Below are positions 25,113 through 34,872 of a stretch of 64,000 nt of DNA, piece by piece (the first letter of the stretch is position 1; every line of letters starts with the position of its first letter). Position numbers and translations under genes: made by a program. The notes beneath the pieces were generated by a model. The model was not told where the DNA came from. It saw only the letters and a list, made by a program, of their open reading frames with translations, and did no database searches. The stretch comes from Oceanobacillus rekensis (GTDB lineage: Bacteria > Bacillota > Bacilli > Bacillales > Amphibacillaceae), in the NCBI RefSeq assembly GCF_002153375.1, contig NZ_MTBQ01000003.1, forward strand, positions 62,001 to 126,000, read 5' to 3'.

Positions 25113-25907
25113 TTATCGTTTTAAGTTAACAAGCTCTTGAAGAATTTCATCAGATGTCGTGATAATTCTTGTGTTAGCCTGGAATGCACGCTGCGCAGTA
25201 ATCATCTCTGTGAATTCCTCAGCAAGGTCGACATTGGACATTTCGAGAGAACCACTGATAATTGACGCAGCTCCATTTGCTTCGGGAGTAACTAACCCTT
25301 CTACTAATCCAGCATTAGGTGAATCTAAATATAAATTGCTTCCATCTTTTTGTAAACCTGCTGGATTGGAAAAACTTGCAAGACCAATTTGTCCAGCTAC
25401 TTCTGTTGCGCCGGCTGGATTAATATAGTTTACTATTCCGTCTGTTTGAATACTGAAGCTCTGAGCATTTGCTGGAATATTGATATTCCCTCCTAAACCT
25501 TGTAAATATAGACCATCTGAATTTACTACATCACCATTATCATCCAAATAGAAATTACCTGCTCTAGTATAATAGGTTGTTCCACCTGTCTCCTGCAGCA
25601 CAAACATACCATCACCTTCAATTGCTAAATCAAGTGGGTTGTTTGTAGTTTGTTGAAACCCCTGTGTATGGATATTACTGATTGTTCCAAGTTTTGAACC
25701 TAAACCAACCTGAGATGCATTGATTCCACCACGTGTATCAGTTGCACCCTGTGCTCCCGTGGTTGTTTGACTCATTAAATCCTGAAAGTTTACTGTCGCC
25801 TTTTTGTAACCTGATGTATTCACATTGGCAATATTATTCCCGATAACATCTAATTTTGTCTGGAAGTTTTTCATTCCGGAAATCCCTGCATACATGGAAC
25901 GTAACAT
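25113..25907 (-). CDS. flgE: Flagellar hook protein FlgE (FlgG-type)
   Basis: Hook structural protein in Bacillus nomenclature; it is short and similar to the rod protein FlgG. 264 aa equals B. subtilis FlgE. The N-terminal signature LRSMYAGISGMKNFQTKLDVIGNNIANVNTSGYKK is split here by position: residues 2-18 then 19-36. The C-terminal helix has LAEEFTEMITAQRAFQANTRIITTSDEIL. It follows flgD and the TIGR02530-type gene as in related genera. Confidence 0.93.
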   Translation of the reverse strand: MLRSMYAGISGMKNFQTKLDVIGNNIANVNTSGYKKATVNFQDLMSQTTTGAQGATDTRGGINASQVGLGSKLGTISNIHTQGFQQTTNNPLDLAIEGDGMFVLQETGGTTYYTRAGNFYLDDNGDVVNSDGLYLQGLGGNINIPANAQSFSIQTDGIVNYINPAGATEVAGQIGLASFSNPAGLQKDGSNLYLDSPNAGLVEGLVTPEANGAASIISGSLEMSNVDLAEEFTEMITAQRAFQANTRIITTSDEILQELVNLKR

Positions 25908-25988
25908 ATTAATTATCCCCTTTAAAATGGTTATTTTTAGCTGTATCTGTCAGTCAACAGCATGTATGGCCTCCCATAAGGGTCCAGC

Positions 25989-26363
25989 CTAGTCATTGAT
26001 TAAAATCGTACCGTTAATATTTGTGAAAATTCTGTTTGTCGCTTCCTCGCGGCCCATCGCAGTTACTACCGTATGATTCGTCGCATTCACGAGCAATGCT
26101 GCATTGGTTGTTACAACGAGTGAATCGGTAATCCCTTTTTTCTTTGCCTGCTGCATTTGTTCACCAATTTTCTGCCATTGTTGTTCATCGATATGGATAT
26201 TTCGTTCTGTTAGACGCTGTGAAGCATGTTTGCTTATTTTAGGTGGTTGTTGCTGCTCCGTTAATATATCTTTAAAATTAGACGATGTAACATGTTGCTT
26301 CGGCTTGGAAACTGATGGGTATTGTAGTGCATGCTGTGGGACTTGATGAATGCGATGATCCAT
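25989..26363 (-). CDS. Flagellar operon protein of the TIGR02530 type
   Basis: About 124 aa, conserved between flgD and flgE in many Firmicutes; role unknown. It has a central SKHASQRLTERNIHIDEQQW stretch and the C-terminal half has LVVTTNAALLVNATNHTVVTAM, both typical of the family as I remember it. Start at 26363 is preferred because GGGAG lies 9 bases upstream; the ATG at 26369 is only three bases from that site. It may be a hook-assembly accessory, which is inference from position. Confidence 0.8.
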   Translation of the reverse strand: MDHRIHQVPQHALQYPSVSKPKQHVTSSNFKDILTEQQQPPKISKHASQRLTERNIHIDEQQWQKIGEQMQQAKKKGITDSLVVTTNAALLVNATNHTVVTAMGREEATNRIFTNINGTILIND

Positions 26364-26377
26364 TACCATTCACTCCC

Positions 26378-26848
26378 TTATTCAGTTACATTTTCGTCTG
26401 GACTTCCATCAAAGTTAGAATCCTTTACTTGCGTAACTGCATCTGCATAGATTTTTTCTCCGTTTTCCAGTTCAAGTACAGCCCATCCTTCATATTGACT
26501 GACTGCCACTACTTTGCTGGAAGTGCTCCCTGTTTCAACACCTGTTTCCTGATCAATTGCCTGATAGGATACTTCTTTACCAATCATATGGCTATATTCG
26601 ATCACAGGTGAAATGAGTTGGCTTTGTACCAAAGTATCAATCGACTTCGTCATATTCATCATCTGTTCCAGTGAAGAAAATTGGGCCATTTGTGAAATAA
26701 ACTGTGTGTCATCCATCGGTTGTGTTGGATCCTGGTTTTGCAATTGCACCATCAATATTTTTAAAAATTCGTCTTTACCAAGTTCAGCACTTGGTACCCG
26801 TGTCTTCGGCTGATTACTTAAATATAACGTCGGATCAATTGTTGTCAT
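26378..26848 (-). CDS. flgD: Flagellar hook assembly scaffold FlgD
   Basis: Hook cap protein needed for hook polymerisation. The N-terminal signature ELGKDEFLKILMVQLQNQDPTQP (residues about 22-44, cut here into its first and second halves) and the MDDTQFISQMAQFSSLEQM stretch are clear. 156 aa from ATG 26848, close to the short Bacillus type (B. subtilis 140). An in-frame GTG at 26857 directly after the fliK stop is possible; GGTGGAG is the only ribosome site seen. Confidence 0.9.
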   Translation of the reverse strand: MTTIDPTLYLSNQPKTRVPSAELGKDEFLKILMVQLQNQDPTQPMDDTQFISQMAQFSSLEQMMNMTKSIDTLVQSQLISPVIEYSHMIGKEVSYQAIDQETGVETGSTSSKVVAVSQYEGWAVLELENGEKIYADAVTQVKDSNFDGSPDENVTE

Positions 26849-26857
26849 TGACTCCAC

Positions 26858-28243
26858 CTACACTTTCTCATTCATTAGCAGTTCCTCAAATTGACGTTCA
26901 AAGCTATTTTCACTACTATTGCTTTCTTTTTGATTTGATTGATCCGATTCGGATTGTTGCCCGGGCTGGTCTTTTAACTGTTCATTATCCCGTTCCTTCT
27001 GTGCACTGGCAGACTGTATACTTGCTTCTTGCTTCTCAATTACCACCTGATGTGGTGAAAACATATTTTTCAGTTGATGAATATTCGATTCGAGCATTTC
27101 TTTTGCAGCTGCTGAAGTGACAAGAATTTTAACACTCATTTCTCCATTTATTTGTGTAAAACGAACCATCATTTCTCCTAAATTGTCCGGACGTAATGAA
27201 ATGGATAACTGATTCGTACCATTAGGCAATGTTGAAAATTTACTTGCATTGATGGTCTTTTGAAACTGTTCCATCAATTGCTGATCTGCAGGCATTGTTT
27301 GCGTACGTTGCGACTGATTAATGTATATTGAGTATTGTTCGAGCTTCGACAATGGAGCTTGTGTATGCAGTTGTCCATTCGTAAGATTTGCCTTTTCAAC
27401 TTCAATTGCATTGCCAATCCATTTGGATATATCACTAACTGTAACCAATGAATGCGTATTATATTGTTGCTTACCGGCAAAGTGCTCTCTCTTTTGAAAG
27501 GTTTCCAGAACATTTTTCCAAATGCCAAGTTCTGCACTTTCATTACTGATGGCAAATAGCTGTTGTTGAATAACGTTTTTATTGTTTGAGCTTTTGGTCA
27601 ATGCTTGCCATTGCTGAAGTAATTCCAATATTTTTGGTGCTGACTTGATCATATCTTCCTTTGTGTTTAATTTGGAAATAACCTCTTGTGCCTGTGACAC
27701 TAATGATAAAAATTGCGTCTGCAGCACAGACTCATCTGTTTTCTCTACAGCAAAAACTGGTGTTGAACCCATCAATCTTGGATTGCTTTCCATCCATCTA
27801 GCAGTTATTGAATTTTTGTCAACAGCATGATTGTTAGAATTTTCATCCTTCGTTTCACGCTTACCCACTGCATCAATGATTTGATCCATAAATCCCCATA
27901 ATTTCTCAGGTATAGCATCCATTTTGCTTGAGGTTGTAAATGATTGCTCATCACCTTGTAGGAATTGATTGTACAATTCAACTAACATATTTTCTTCTGT
28001 CAATCCATAATCACTCAACAAATCTTGCATTTCTATAGGTAAATCTTCCATATTAAATAAAGCAAATGAAGTATCTTCAATCACATTCAAATCCATATCG
28101 ACGTCTGCTTTCGTGAAATCAACTTTGCTTCGATTTAATAGACTTTGAAATTGTTCGGCTGAATCACCCATTATGGCTGTAGATTTATCACTAGAAGCTT
28201 TACCAGACTGTACTTGCTGTATGATCATCCCGAGACTGTTCAA
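26858..28243 (-). CDS. fliK: Flagellar hook-length control protein FliK
   Basis: Secreted molecular ruler that triggers the FlhB specificity switch. About 461 aa, low-complexity and rich in Gln/Ser/Asn. The conserved C-terminal Flg_hook domain (about residues 330-420) has LSISLRPDNLGEMMVRFTQ and VKILVTSAAAKEMLESNI. TTG 28243 is chosen since AAAGGAGGTGA lies 7 bases upstream; the TTG at 28261 precedes that site. Sequence is poorly conserved outside the C-terminal domain, as is normal. Confidence 0.88.
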   Translation of the reverse strand: MNSLGMIIQQVQSGKASSDKSTAIMGDSAEQFQSLLNRSKVDFTKADVDMDLNVIEDTSFALFNMEDLPIEMQDLLSDYGLTEENMLVELYNQFLQGDEQSFTTSSKMDAIPEKLWGFMDQIIDAVGKRETKDENSNNHAVDKNSITARWMESNPRLMGSTPVFAVEKTDESVLQTQFLSLVSQAQEVISKLNTKEDMIKSAPKILELLQQWQALTKSSNNKNVIQQQLFAISNESAELGIWKNVLETFQKREHFAGKQQYNTHSLVTVSDISKWIGNAIEVEKANLTNGQLHTQAPLSKLEQYSIYINQSQRTQTMPADQQLMEQFQKTINASKFSTLPNGTNQLSISLRPDNLGEMMVRFTQINGEMSVKILVTSAAAKEMLESNIHQLKNMFSPHQVVIEKQEASIQSASAQKERDNEQLKDQPGQQSESDQSNQKESNSSENSFERQFEELLMNEKV

Positions 28244-28270
28244 TTTTTCACCTCCTTTCAAATAAAAAAG

Positions 28271-28870
28271 TTAGTCTTCGTTTGAAATAAGGGCTTGAGT
28301 AAATTCAGCAGCAATTTCCGGATCCATTGCTTCAAGAATTTCACCACGCACTTCATCAGATACTTCTTGTAGGATCAATACCGCTGTATCACTTTCCAAA
28401 TTTTGAAGGATTGCTGCAGCTTGGTCGCTTTTCATCTCTTCATAAGAACTTGCAATCATATCAATTCCTTGATTTTCTGTATCTTGCTCGGTCGGAGATT
28501 CTTCTGTATCATCGGTTTCTGCCTGATTGTTTTCAAGCTTTACAATCTCTTGTTCCAGCAGATTAATCGTTTCCTCGAGATCGCTAATATTCCGATTCAA
28601 TTCAATTATTTCATTATCTTTATCTTCATTATTTGCTTGTGCTTGCCGTTCCTTATGTTCCGTTTCCTTTTCCTCTTCTGTCGTCACGATTTCTGAAATA
28701 ATCGGAATCTGATTTCCTTTTTCTTTTGCCCAATCCGTCACATTTATACCGGCTACACCCATCACTACGATTACAAGAGTAATGATGATGATTAGAGGAA
28801 AAACGATTGCAAACACAAACCATAGAATAGGGTTCATTTTTTTCTGTTTATCTATATTTTTATCTTTCAT
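28271..28870 (-). CDS. MotE-type flagellar protein (YlxF)
   Basis: About 199 aa. One membrane helix near the N-terminus (about residues 13-37), a long charged coiled coil (about 65-115), and a C-terminal MgtE-N-like repeat domain (YEEMKSDQAAAILQNLESD and VRGEILEAMDPEIAAEF). Homologues at this operon position are called YlxF or MotE and are thought to help motor or export apparatus assembly. ATG 28870 has AGGTGA 5 bases upstream, better than GTG 28879. Confidence 0.8.
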   Translation of the reverse strand: MKDKNIDKQKKMNPILWFVFAIVFPLIIIITLVIVVMGVAGINVTDWAKEKGNQIPIISEIVTTEEEKETEHKERQAQANNEDKDNEIIELNRNISDLEETINLLEQEIVKLENNQAETDDTEESPTEQDTENQGIDMIASSYEEMKSDQAAAILQNLESDTAVLILQEVSDEVRGEILEAMDPEIAAEFTQALISNED

Positions 28871-28875
28871 TTGCT

Positions 28876-29322
28876 TCACCTGTTTTTGTGGCTTAAATAT
28901 TGTGTAATGGATAGTTCATCCATAAATTTATTTTCTACTCGCTTTTTATTATCCTCTTCTGCAATTTTGCGAATCTCTATGATTTTCTCAAACTTTTTCA
29001 TTTCTATATGGGCGTCCGTTAGTATGACTTGTTTGGATTCCATATCATTTCTTGCTCTTTGGACAAGATATTGGATTTCACTAATCTGCCTGTTCAATCG
29101 CTCGATATATAGTGCCTGTTCTTTAATTTGCTCAATCTGTGTCGTTGATTGAATAAAATAATCATAGGATTCTTCTGCATTTTCCTTTTTACGTAATAGG
29201 TTATATAGTTTCGTTGCTATTTTTTCAAAAGAATCCAATGATTGCTGATATGCTTTATGGGCTGTCTTTTTTTCATCTTCACGTAAATGTAGAATCTTGG
29301 TGAATGCTATCGTTTTCGTCAT
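28876..29322 (-). CDS. fliJ: Flagellar export chaperone FliJ
   Basis: Coiled-coil stalk protein of the export ATPase complex. 148 aa, almost entirely charged heptad-type helix (B. subtilis FliJ 147). It shares a TAATG overlap with the fliI stop, with GGAGG inside fliI. Assigned on length, coiled-coil nature and position directly after fliI. Confidence 0.88.
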   Translation of the reverse strand: MTKTIAFTKILHLREDEKKTAHKAYQQSLDSFEKIATKLYNLLRKKENAEESYDYFIQSTTQIEQIKEQALYIERLNRQISEIQYLVQRARNDMESKQVILTDAHIEMKKFEKIIEIRKIAEEDNKKRVENKFMDELSITQYLSHKNR

Positions 29323-30644
29323 TAATTCATTCCTCCGTTAAGCAGGTTTTTCATTAATTGAATTGTTTCTTCCAAGGTTTTCTGGTCATAAACGTCCTGT
29401 TTTAAGAATTCCTGTATTTTTGAATAATAAGCAATTGCATGGTCAATTTCCTGATTAGTTCCTCTTTTATATGCACCGATGTTAATTAATTCACTATTCT
29501 CTTCGTAAATAGCTAGCAATCTGCGAATCTGCCTGGCTATTTCTTTATGTTCTGCGTCTGCCACCATATTCATGACTCGACTGATTGACTTTTGAACATT
29601 GATTGCAGGAAATTGTCCCCGTTCTGCAAGCTTCCGATCCATAATAAAATGCCCATCCAGGATCCCACGAACAGCATCTGCAATCGGGTCATTCATGTCA
29701 TCTCCATCGACCAACACCGTATAAAATGCTGTGATGGTTCCAAATGCATTTGTTCCAGTTCTTTCGAGTAGTTTAGGAAGCACGGAAAAGACAGAAGGCG
29801 TGTACCCTTTTGTTGTTGGTGGTTCTCCAATCGCCAAACCAATTTCTCTTTGTGCCATCGCTACCCTTGTTACAGAATCCATCATCAGATTTACCTTGTA
29901 ACCAAGGTCACGAAAGTACTCACTAATTGCCGTTGCTGTATATGCTCCCTTTATTCGCATTAATGCAGGCTGGTCAGATGTAGCAGCAACTACAATCGAT
30001 TTCTTCAATCCTTCTTCACCCAAGTCATGTTCAATAAATTCTCTGACTTCACGACCACGTTCACCAATAAGCGCAATCACATTAATATCTGCACTACTAT
30101 TCCTCGCAATCATTCCAAGCAATGTGCTTTTACCGACTCCGCTCCCTGCAAAAATTCCAACTCGTTGACCTTCACCCATTGTTAATAAAGAATCGATTGC
30201 TTTTACACCAACTTGAATCGGATTTCTAATTGGTGGTCGGGTCATCGGATTTGGCGGTGCCTGATCTGTCAAGTAACGTCTTAATCCTTTCGGTAGAGAA
30301 GATACATTATCAAGTGGCATCCCCAATGAGTCCACAACACTGCCAATCAGTGATCTCCCAATCTTAATCGTAAGTGGTTTCCCTGTGGATTCAACGAGGC
30401 AACCAGGCCCGATTTCAGTAACTTCTGCATATGGCATGAGAATAATCTTTTCATTATTGAATCCGACTACTTCTGAAATGATTGGAGGTCGATTACTGGA
30501 AGCAGCATGAATATAGCAAACTTCCCCAATATTTGCTGCTGGTCCCTCCGATTCAATCATCAAACCAACGACACGGAGCACTTTACCATATCGAATGTAC
30601 GTATCAGCACTCTCAATTACAGATAAATAATCAGTTATGTTCAT
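29322..30644 (-). CDS. fliI: Flagellum-specific export ATPase FliI
   Basis: Hexameric ATPase of the type III export apparatus, related to F1-ATPase beta. 440 aa (B. subtilis 438). Walker A is AGSGVGKST near residues 165-173 and Walker B is in YKVNLMMDSVTRVAMAQREIGLA. VGVKAIDSLLTMGEGQR is also typical. ATG 30644 with GGAGAAACG overlaps fliH by four bases. Confidence 0.96.
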   Translation of the reverse strand: MNITDYLSVIESADTYIRYGKVLRVVGLMIESEGPAANIGEVCYIHAASSNRPPIISEVVGFNNEKIILMPYAEVTEIGPGCLVESTGKPLTIKIGRSLIGSVVDSLGMPLDNVSSLPKGLRRYLTDQAPPNPMTRPPIRNPIQVGVKAIDSLLTMGEGQRVGIFAGSGVGKSTLLGMIARNSSADINVIALIGERGREVREFIEHDLGEEGLKKSIVVAATSDQPALMRIKGAYTATAISEYFRDLGYKVNLMMDSVTRVAMAQREIGLAIGEPPTTKGYTPSVFSVLPKLLERTGTNAFGTITAFYTVLVDGDDMNDPIADAVRGILDGHFIMDRKLAERGQFPAINVQKSISRVMNMVADAEHKEIARQIRRLLAIYEENSELINIGAYKRGTNQEIDHAIAYYSKIQEFLKQDVYDQKTLEETIQLMKNLLNGGMN

Positions 30645-31402
30645 GATCGTTTCTCCATTAGGTAATCGTGTAACACTTCTCGGATCTTTAATAATTGTGT
30701 ATCGACACTTGCATCTATCTGTCCAAATGGATGTTCAATTAAGCAAGCATTTTCCGCGAGGTTTTCATCAATATAGATGGTAAGTTTTGTTTCCTTTTCA
30801 AGTAATCGCACTAGTTCTTCTCTATGCTGTACAACTAAATCATAGGTAGATGGGTGCAGATTGATAGTTACAACAGATTGGTCTTTTATTTCCTTGATTG
30901 CTCCTTTAACAATTCCCATAAATGTAGAAGATTCTTCAGCAATTTGCTGATTCAGAACTTTCCCAGCCACATTGACAGCTAGTTGCAAAATGGCTTCATC
31001 ACTTTTTTCAATGATTGTGTGATATTGATTTGTAGCAGCATCAATCAGATGATTTGCTTGTTCTAGCTTTGATTTATATTCGGCATAACCGTCTATTTCG
31101 CCTTGTTTGAAACCCGCAGTATAACCTTCTAGTTTAGCCTCTTCAATCCATTGCTTTTTCTCACTTTGCCAATTCTCTTTCTCTACTGTAATCGTCTGAT
31201 TTGTTTGTTCAACCAATGTTTGTTTCTTTTGGGATAATTCCTCTATTTCCTTTTGCATTGCTTTGACTTTCTGCTGCTGAATAACTTCTTGATTCTTTTC
31301 TATATGTTCGTGCTCTTGATCAGGAGCTTTCCGGAGTAGCTCTACTGGTTTGATTTTTATCAGCTTTTGATTCGGATAATATCTGTTTTCTGAATCAGAC
31401 AA
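30641..31402 (-). CDS. fliH: Flagellar export ATPase regulator FliH
   Basis: Dimeric regulator that tethers FliI to the C-ring. 253 aa with a long central coiled coil (residues about 30-120) and a C-terminal V/A-ATPase E-type domain (LAVNVAGKVLNQQI, INLHPSTYDLVVQHREEL, IEHPFGQIDASVDTQL). It starts with TTG at 31402, eight bases inside fliG, with a GGGGGAG site about 9 bases upstream. Confidence 0.9.
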   Translation of the reverse strand: MSDSENRYYPNQKLIKIKPVELLRKAPDQEHEHIEKNQEVIQQQKVKAMQKEIEELSQKKQTLVEQTNQTITVEKENWQSEKKQWIEEAKLEGYTAGFKQGEIDGYAEYKSKLEQANHLIDAATNQYHTIIEKSDEAILQLAVNVAGKVLNQQIAEESSTFMGIVKGAIKEIKDQSVVTINLHPSTYDLVVQHREELVRLLEKETKLTIYIDENLAENACLIEHPFGQIDASVDTQLLKIREVLHDYLMEKRS

Positions 31403-32408
31403 TGATATCGTCTCCCCCGCCTCTAGCGATGACTATTTCCCCGATATCTTCCAGTCTACGAATGGCAGCTACGATTCTCGTTTGAGCTTCTTCCACATCT
31501 CGTAGTCTGACAGGCCCCATGTATTCCATTTCTTCTTTAAATGTTTCCGCCATACGCTGTGACATATTTTGGAATACGACCCCTTTCACCTCGTCACTGG
31601 CAACTTTAAGAGATAGCCTCAGATCCTCATTTTCCACTTCTCGTACCACGCGCTGGATTGCACGATTATCCAGAATGACAATATCTTCAAACACAAACAT
31701 CCGTTTCTTGATTTCATCTGCAAGTGTTGGATCCTGAATTTCCAGTGCATCGAGTATTGTCCGTTCGGTACTTCGATCAACACCATTTAAGACTTCCACG
31801 ACTGCTTGTATACCACCTGTTTGCGTATAATCTTCCGTTACAGAAGCAGAAATATTTCGTTCCAGAACCTGTTCCACTTGACTGATTATCTCTGGTGACG
31901 TCGAATCCATCGTAGCAATCCTTCTCGCAATATCAGCCTGCATTTCCTGTGGCAAGGAAGATAAAATTTGCCCGCTTTGTTCTGGATCCAAGTAGGATAG
32001 AACAAGAGCAATTGTTTGTGGATGCTCACCCTGGATAAAATTAAGAACTTGCTGAGGGTCGGCTTTTCTTGCAAAATCAAACGGCCTTACCTGCAAGGAA
32101 GAAGTAAGTCGGTTGATAATATTCGACGCTTCCTGTTTTCCAAAGGCTTTTTCCAGTACATCCTTGGCATAACCAATACCACCCTGTGTAATGTAATCCT
32201 GTGCTAAAGCTATATGATGGAATTGTTCAATGATATCTTCCTTTAAACCGGAATCTACTTTCTTTACTGAGGAAATTTCCAAGCTCAGCTTTTCAATTTC
32301 TTCTTCTGACAAATACTTATAGACTTGTGCTGAAACGTCTGGACCTAAGGAGATTAATAGAATAGCTGCCTTTTGTTTTCCTGTTAATGTAGCTTTTTGT
32401 CTTACCAT
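31395..32408 (-). CDS. fliG: Flagellar motor switch protein FliG
   Basis: C-ring protein that contacts the MotA stator and generates torque. 337 aa (B. subtilis 338). It has the middle-domain EHPQTIALVLSYL motif (about residues 128-140) and the C-terminal charged torque helix (about 285-310, with DEVKGVVFQNMSQRMAETFK). ATG 32408 with AGGAGG. Confidence 0.96.
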   Translation of the reverse strand: MVRQKATLTGKQKAAILLISLGPDVSAQVYKYLSEEEIEKLSLEISSVKKVDSGLKEDIIEQFHHIALAQDYITQGGIGYAKDVLEKAFGKQEASNIINRLTSSLQVRPFDFARKADPQQVLNFIQGEHPQTIALVLSYLDPEQSGQILSSLPQEMQADIARRIATMDSTSPEIISQVEQVLERNISASVTEDYTQTGGIQAVVEVLNGVDRSTERTILDALEIQDPTLADEIKKRMFVFEDIVILDNRAIQRVVREVENEDLRLSLKVASDEVKGVVFQNMSQRMAETFKEEMEYMGPVRLRDVEEAQTRIVAAIRRLEDIGEIVIARGGGDDIIV

Positions 32409-32420
32409 TATTTTTCCCTC

Positions 32421-34013
32421 CTAGTCTTCTCCTATCCAGCTTCTCAGCAATTTGGCAAAGTCTTCCGGATTATCTTTTGCTATTTTCTCTAATTGTTTTC
32501 TTCTCACAACGGATTCTGATTCTTCCTCCTGTGGCATGTCAGGAACATCCGTCATCATCGGTTCTACAACTGTTTCTTCTATCATTTCCTCTTCTTCTTT
32601 GTTTCTGTTTCGAATTAAGAGAACAATTAGCAGTATGATAATCAACAGTAAAATTGCACCAACAACATACATCCATGTCGGAATAGCAGGGGATGTAGTT
32701 TCCGTAACAGTTGGACTCTCCGTGAATTCCTGGAAGACAATGGAGGTTTTTTCTTCTGGAACGACTTCTCCATAGTCTTCATCAATGGTTGTACCCACAA
32801 TCGAATTAAGAATCGAATGGAAACCTTCTTCAACTGCCATTTGTTCCGGTTGTGTTAAATATTCAACATCATTTCCATTAACACTCGTTACATTATCTAC
32901 TGCAACCTGGATTCCGAGATCCCTAACTTTATAAGGACTTTCAACGATTTCCTTCCTGATGCGGTTGAATTCATAATTGATTGTCTCTTTATCCAGTTCA
33001 TAGTCCCCATCCCCATTTGCGCCTGCTGGATAGTTGGTAACATCTTCATCACCGGTTCCAGCTACACCACCTGCAGCGGCATCACCGCTATAAGATTCCT
33101 GAATTGTTTCTAAACTTACTGGTAAGCCTTCAACATTTTCAATATCAACTGGCTCAACAAGTTCTTCTGTTCTATTTTCCTGTGTGAAATCAACATCAGC
33201 AGTGACGGAAACCAGTACATTATCTGCACCGACCATTGTACCCAGCATTTGCTGCAGTCTTCTTTGGATATCTCGTTCAATATCCTTTTTTACTGTTTGC
33301 TGGTATGTATAAGTATCGCCGTTCCTTGAGACTGTTTGACTATTCCGGTCAAAGTACTCAAAGTATTGATTCATAATCACAATGTTATCTGCAGATAAAT
33401 TAGGAACTGCTTTTGAAACTAAATGATAAAGTGATTCTACTTGATTACCTTGAAATTGATACCCAGGTTTTGTATTCAATACGATGGAAGCACTCGCTTC
33501 ACCGGTCGATTCACTGGCAAAAACAGGATCCTCAGGCATATTGATCATGACCTGAGCATCTTCAATACCATCAATGCTTTTAATTAGATTAGCAAGCTCC
33601 GATTGCATTGCATCAAGTTTCATAATATTAAACTCGTTATCTGTTATTCCCCATGATGTATTCTCACTGAAAAAGGAATAATCAATATTCCCGCTGTCAG
33701 GTAAACCAATGCTCGCTAAGTCAACAAGTAACGTTTCCACTTCTTCTTCTGGAACAGATATTGTTGTACCAGCATCGCTAAGTTCATATGAAACTGCCTT
33801 GGTATCCAATTCTGCTTTAATTTGTCCAACTTCCTGTAATGACAAATTATTATATAATGGTACATATTTCGTATTTGTACTGAGAAGGGAAAGAACTGCA
33901 ATGAATACTACTGCTGTAATTATTACTCCCAGAAAAATTCCCTTCTGGCCCTTTGAACGACTTGTCCAAAAAGTGGTTACAGTCTCTTTCCATTTCAAAA
34001 AATTTTCCTTCAT
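32421..34013 (-). CDS. fliF: Flagellar MS-ring protein FliF
   Basis: Forms the membrane ring on which the motor is built. About 530 aa (B. subtilis 536). There are two membrane helices, one near residues 20-42 and one near 440-465, flanking a large extracytoplasmic part with two YscJ/FliF ring-building motifs. The short cytoplasmic C-terminal tail (ending KDNPEDFAKLLRSWIGED) binds FliG. ATG 34013 has GGGGGAAAAT directly upstream; the ATG at 34028 lies before the ribosome site. Confidence 0.94.
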   Translation of the reverse strand: MKENFLKWKETVTTFWTSRSKGQKGIFLGVIITAVVFIAVLSLLSTNTKYVPLYNNLSLQEVGQIKAELDTKAVSYELSDAGTTISVPEEEVETLLVDLASIGLPDSGNIDYSFFSENTSWGITDNEFNIMKLDAMQSELANLIKSIDGIEDAQVMINMPEDPVFASESTGEASASIVLNTKPGYQFQGNQVESLYHLVSKAVPNLSADNIVIMNQYFEYFDRNSQTVSRNGDTYTYQQTVKKDIERDIQRRLQQMLGTMVGADNVLVSVTADVDFTQENRTEELVEPVDIENVEGLPVSLETIQESYSGDAAAGGVAGTGDEDVTNYPAGANGDGDYELDKETINYEFNRIRKEIVESPYKVRDLGIQVAVDNVTSVNGNDVEYLTQPEQMAVEEGFHSILNSIVGTTIDEDYGEVVPEEKTSIVFQEFTESPTVTETTSPAIPTWMYVVGAILLLIIILLIVLLIRNRNKEEEEMIEETVVEPMMTDVPDMPQEEESESVVRRKQLEKIAKDNPEDFAKLLRSWIGED

Positions 34014-34095
34014 ATTTTCCCCCACCAAAATGCAATGAATTATCGATCAGCAATTTAAGAATGCGACCCATTTGCTTTAAATTTATATGTAGTGT

Positions 34096-34401
34096 TTATA
34101 CTTGCATTCTCATAATTTCATTGTAGGCATCGATAACTTTCTTTTGTACTTGCACGGTAGTCTCGAGTGTAATACTTGCTTTTTGGGCTGTGATCATTAC
34201 ATCGTGCAGATCATCTATATTGCCAGTCGCCAATGCTTCAGTCTTGCTGTCTGACTCCATTTGAATCTCGTTTAGATTCTCAATTGCCCCTTTTAACGAA
34301 TCAGCAAATGTCGCCTGTGCTTCTCCTGGTGTCACAGCTGATTTTGAATTCAGACTGGTGGGTTCTAAAATCTGTGAAACATTATTTATTGAAATTGTCA
34401 T
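34096..34401 (-). CDS. fliE: Flagellar hook-basal body protein FliE
   Basis: Junction protein between MS ring and rod and export substrate. 101 aa. The conserved second half has FADSLKGAIENLNEIQMESD and MITAQKASITLETTVQVQKKVIDAYNEIMRM (positions about 62-100). ATG 34401 has GAGGAG. Confidence 0.93.
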   Translation of the reverse strand: MTISINNVSQILEPTSLNSKSAVTPGEAQATFADSLKGAIENLNEIQMESDSKTEALATGNIDDLHDVMITAQKASITLETTVQVQKKVIDAYNEIMRMQV

Positions 34402-34419
34402 AATTCATACTCCTCATTT

Positions 34420-34869
34420 CTATTTGCCGATTTCCAATGCTTTCATTAACATGCTTTTACTTGCATTAAGCGCAGTGATATTGGCTTCATAGGATCTAGT
34501 TGAACTCATCATGTCAACCATTTCTTGTAGTGGATCCACATTAGGCATTTCTACATATCCTGCTTCATTTGCATCCGGATGTTCCGGGTTATAGACGAGC
34601 TTAAAAGGTTCCCCGTCCTCAATGATTGCGGAAACTTTCACACCTGAACTTCCACTAGTATTCGTAGCATTTTGTAACAGGGACTTGAAGCGACTTCCCT
34701 CTGCTTCCATAACGACCATTTTCCTTCTATATGGTTCATATTCCCCGTTTTCATTTAAAACAGCCCTTGTAGATTGTGCATTAGCGATATTCGAGGAAAC
34801 AACATCCATTCGAAGTCTTTGAGCAGTTAATGCACTTGCACTCGTGTTGATAGAATTAAAGATTGACAT
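34420..34869 (-). CDS. flgC: Flagellar proximal rod protein FlgC
   Basis: Rod subunit, exported. 149 aa (B. subtilis 150). Typical N-terminus SIFNSINTSASALTAQRLRM with DVVSSNIANAQST following, and C-terminus MVDMMSSTRSYEANITALNA. ATG 34869 with AGGAGG, three bases after flgB. Confidence 0.95.
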   Translation of the reverse strand: MSIFNSINTSASALTAQRLRMDVVSSNIANAQSTRAVLNENGEYEPYRRKMVVMEAEGSRFKSLLQNATNTSGSSGVKVSAIIEDGEPFKLVYNPEHPDANEAGYVEMPNVDPLQEMVDMMSSTRSYEANITALNASKSMLMKALEIGK

Positions 34870-34872
34870 CGA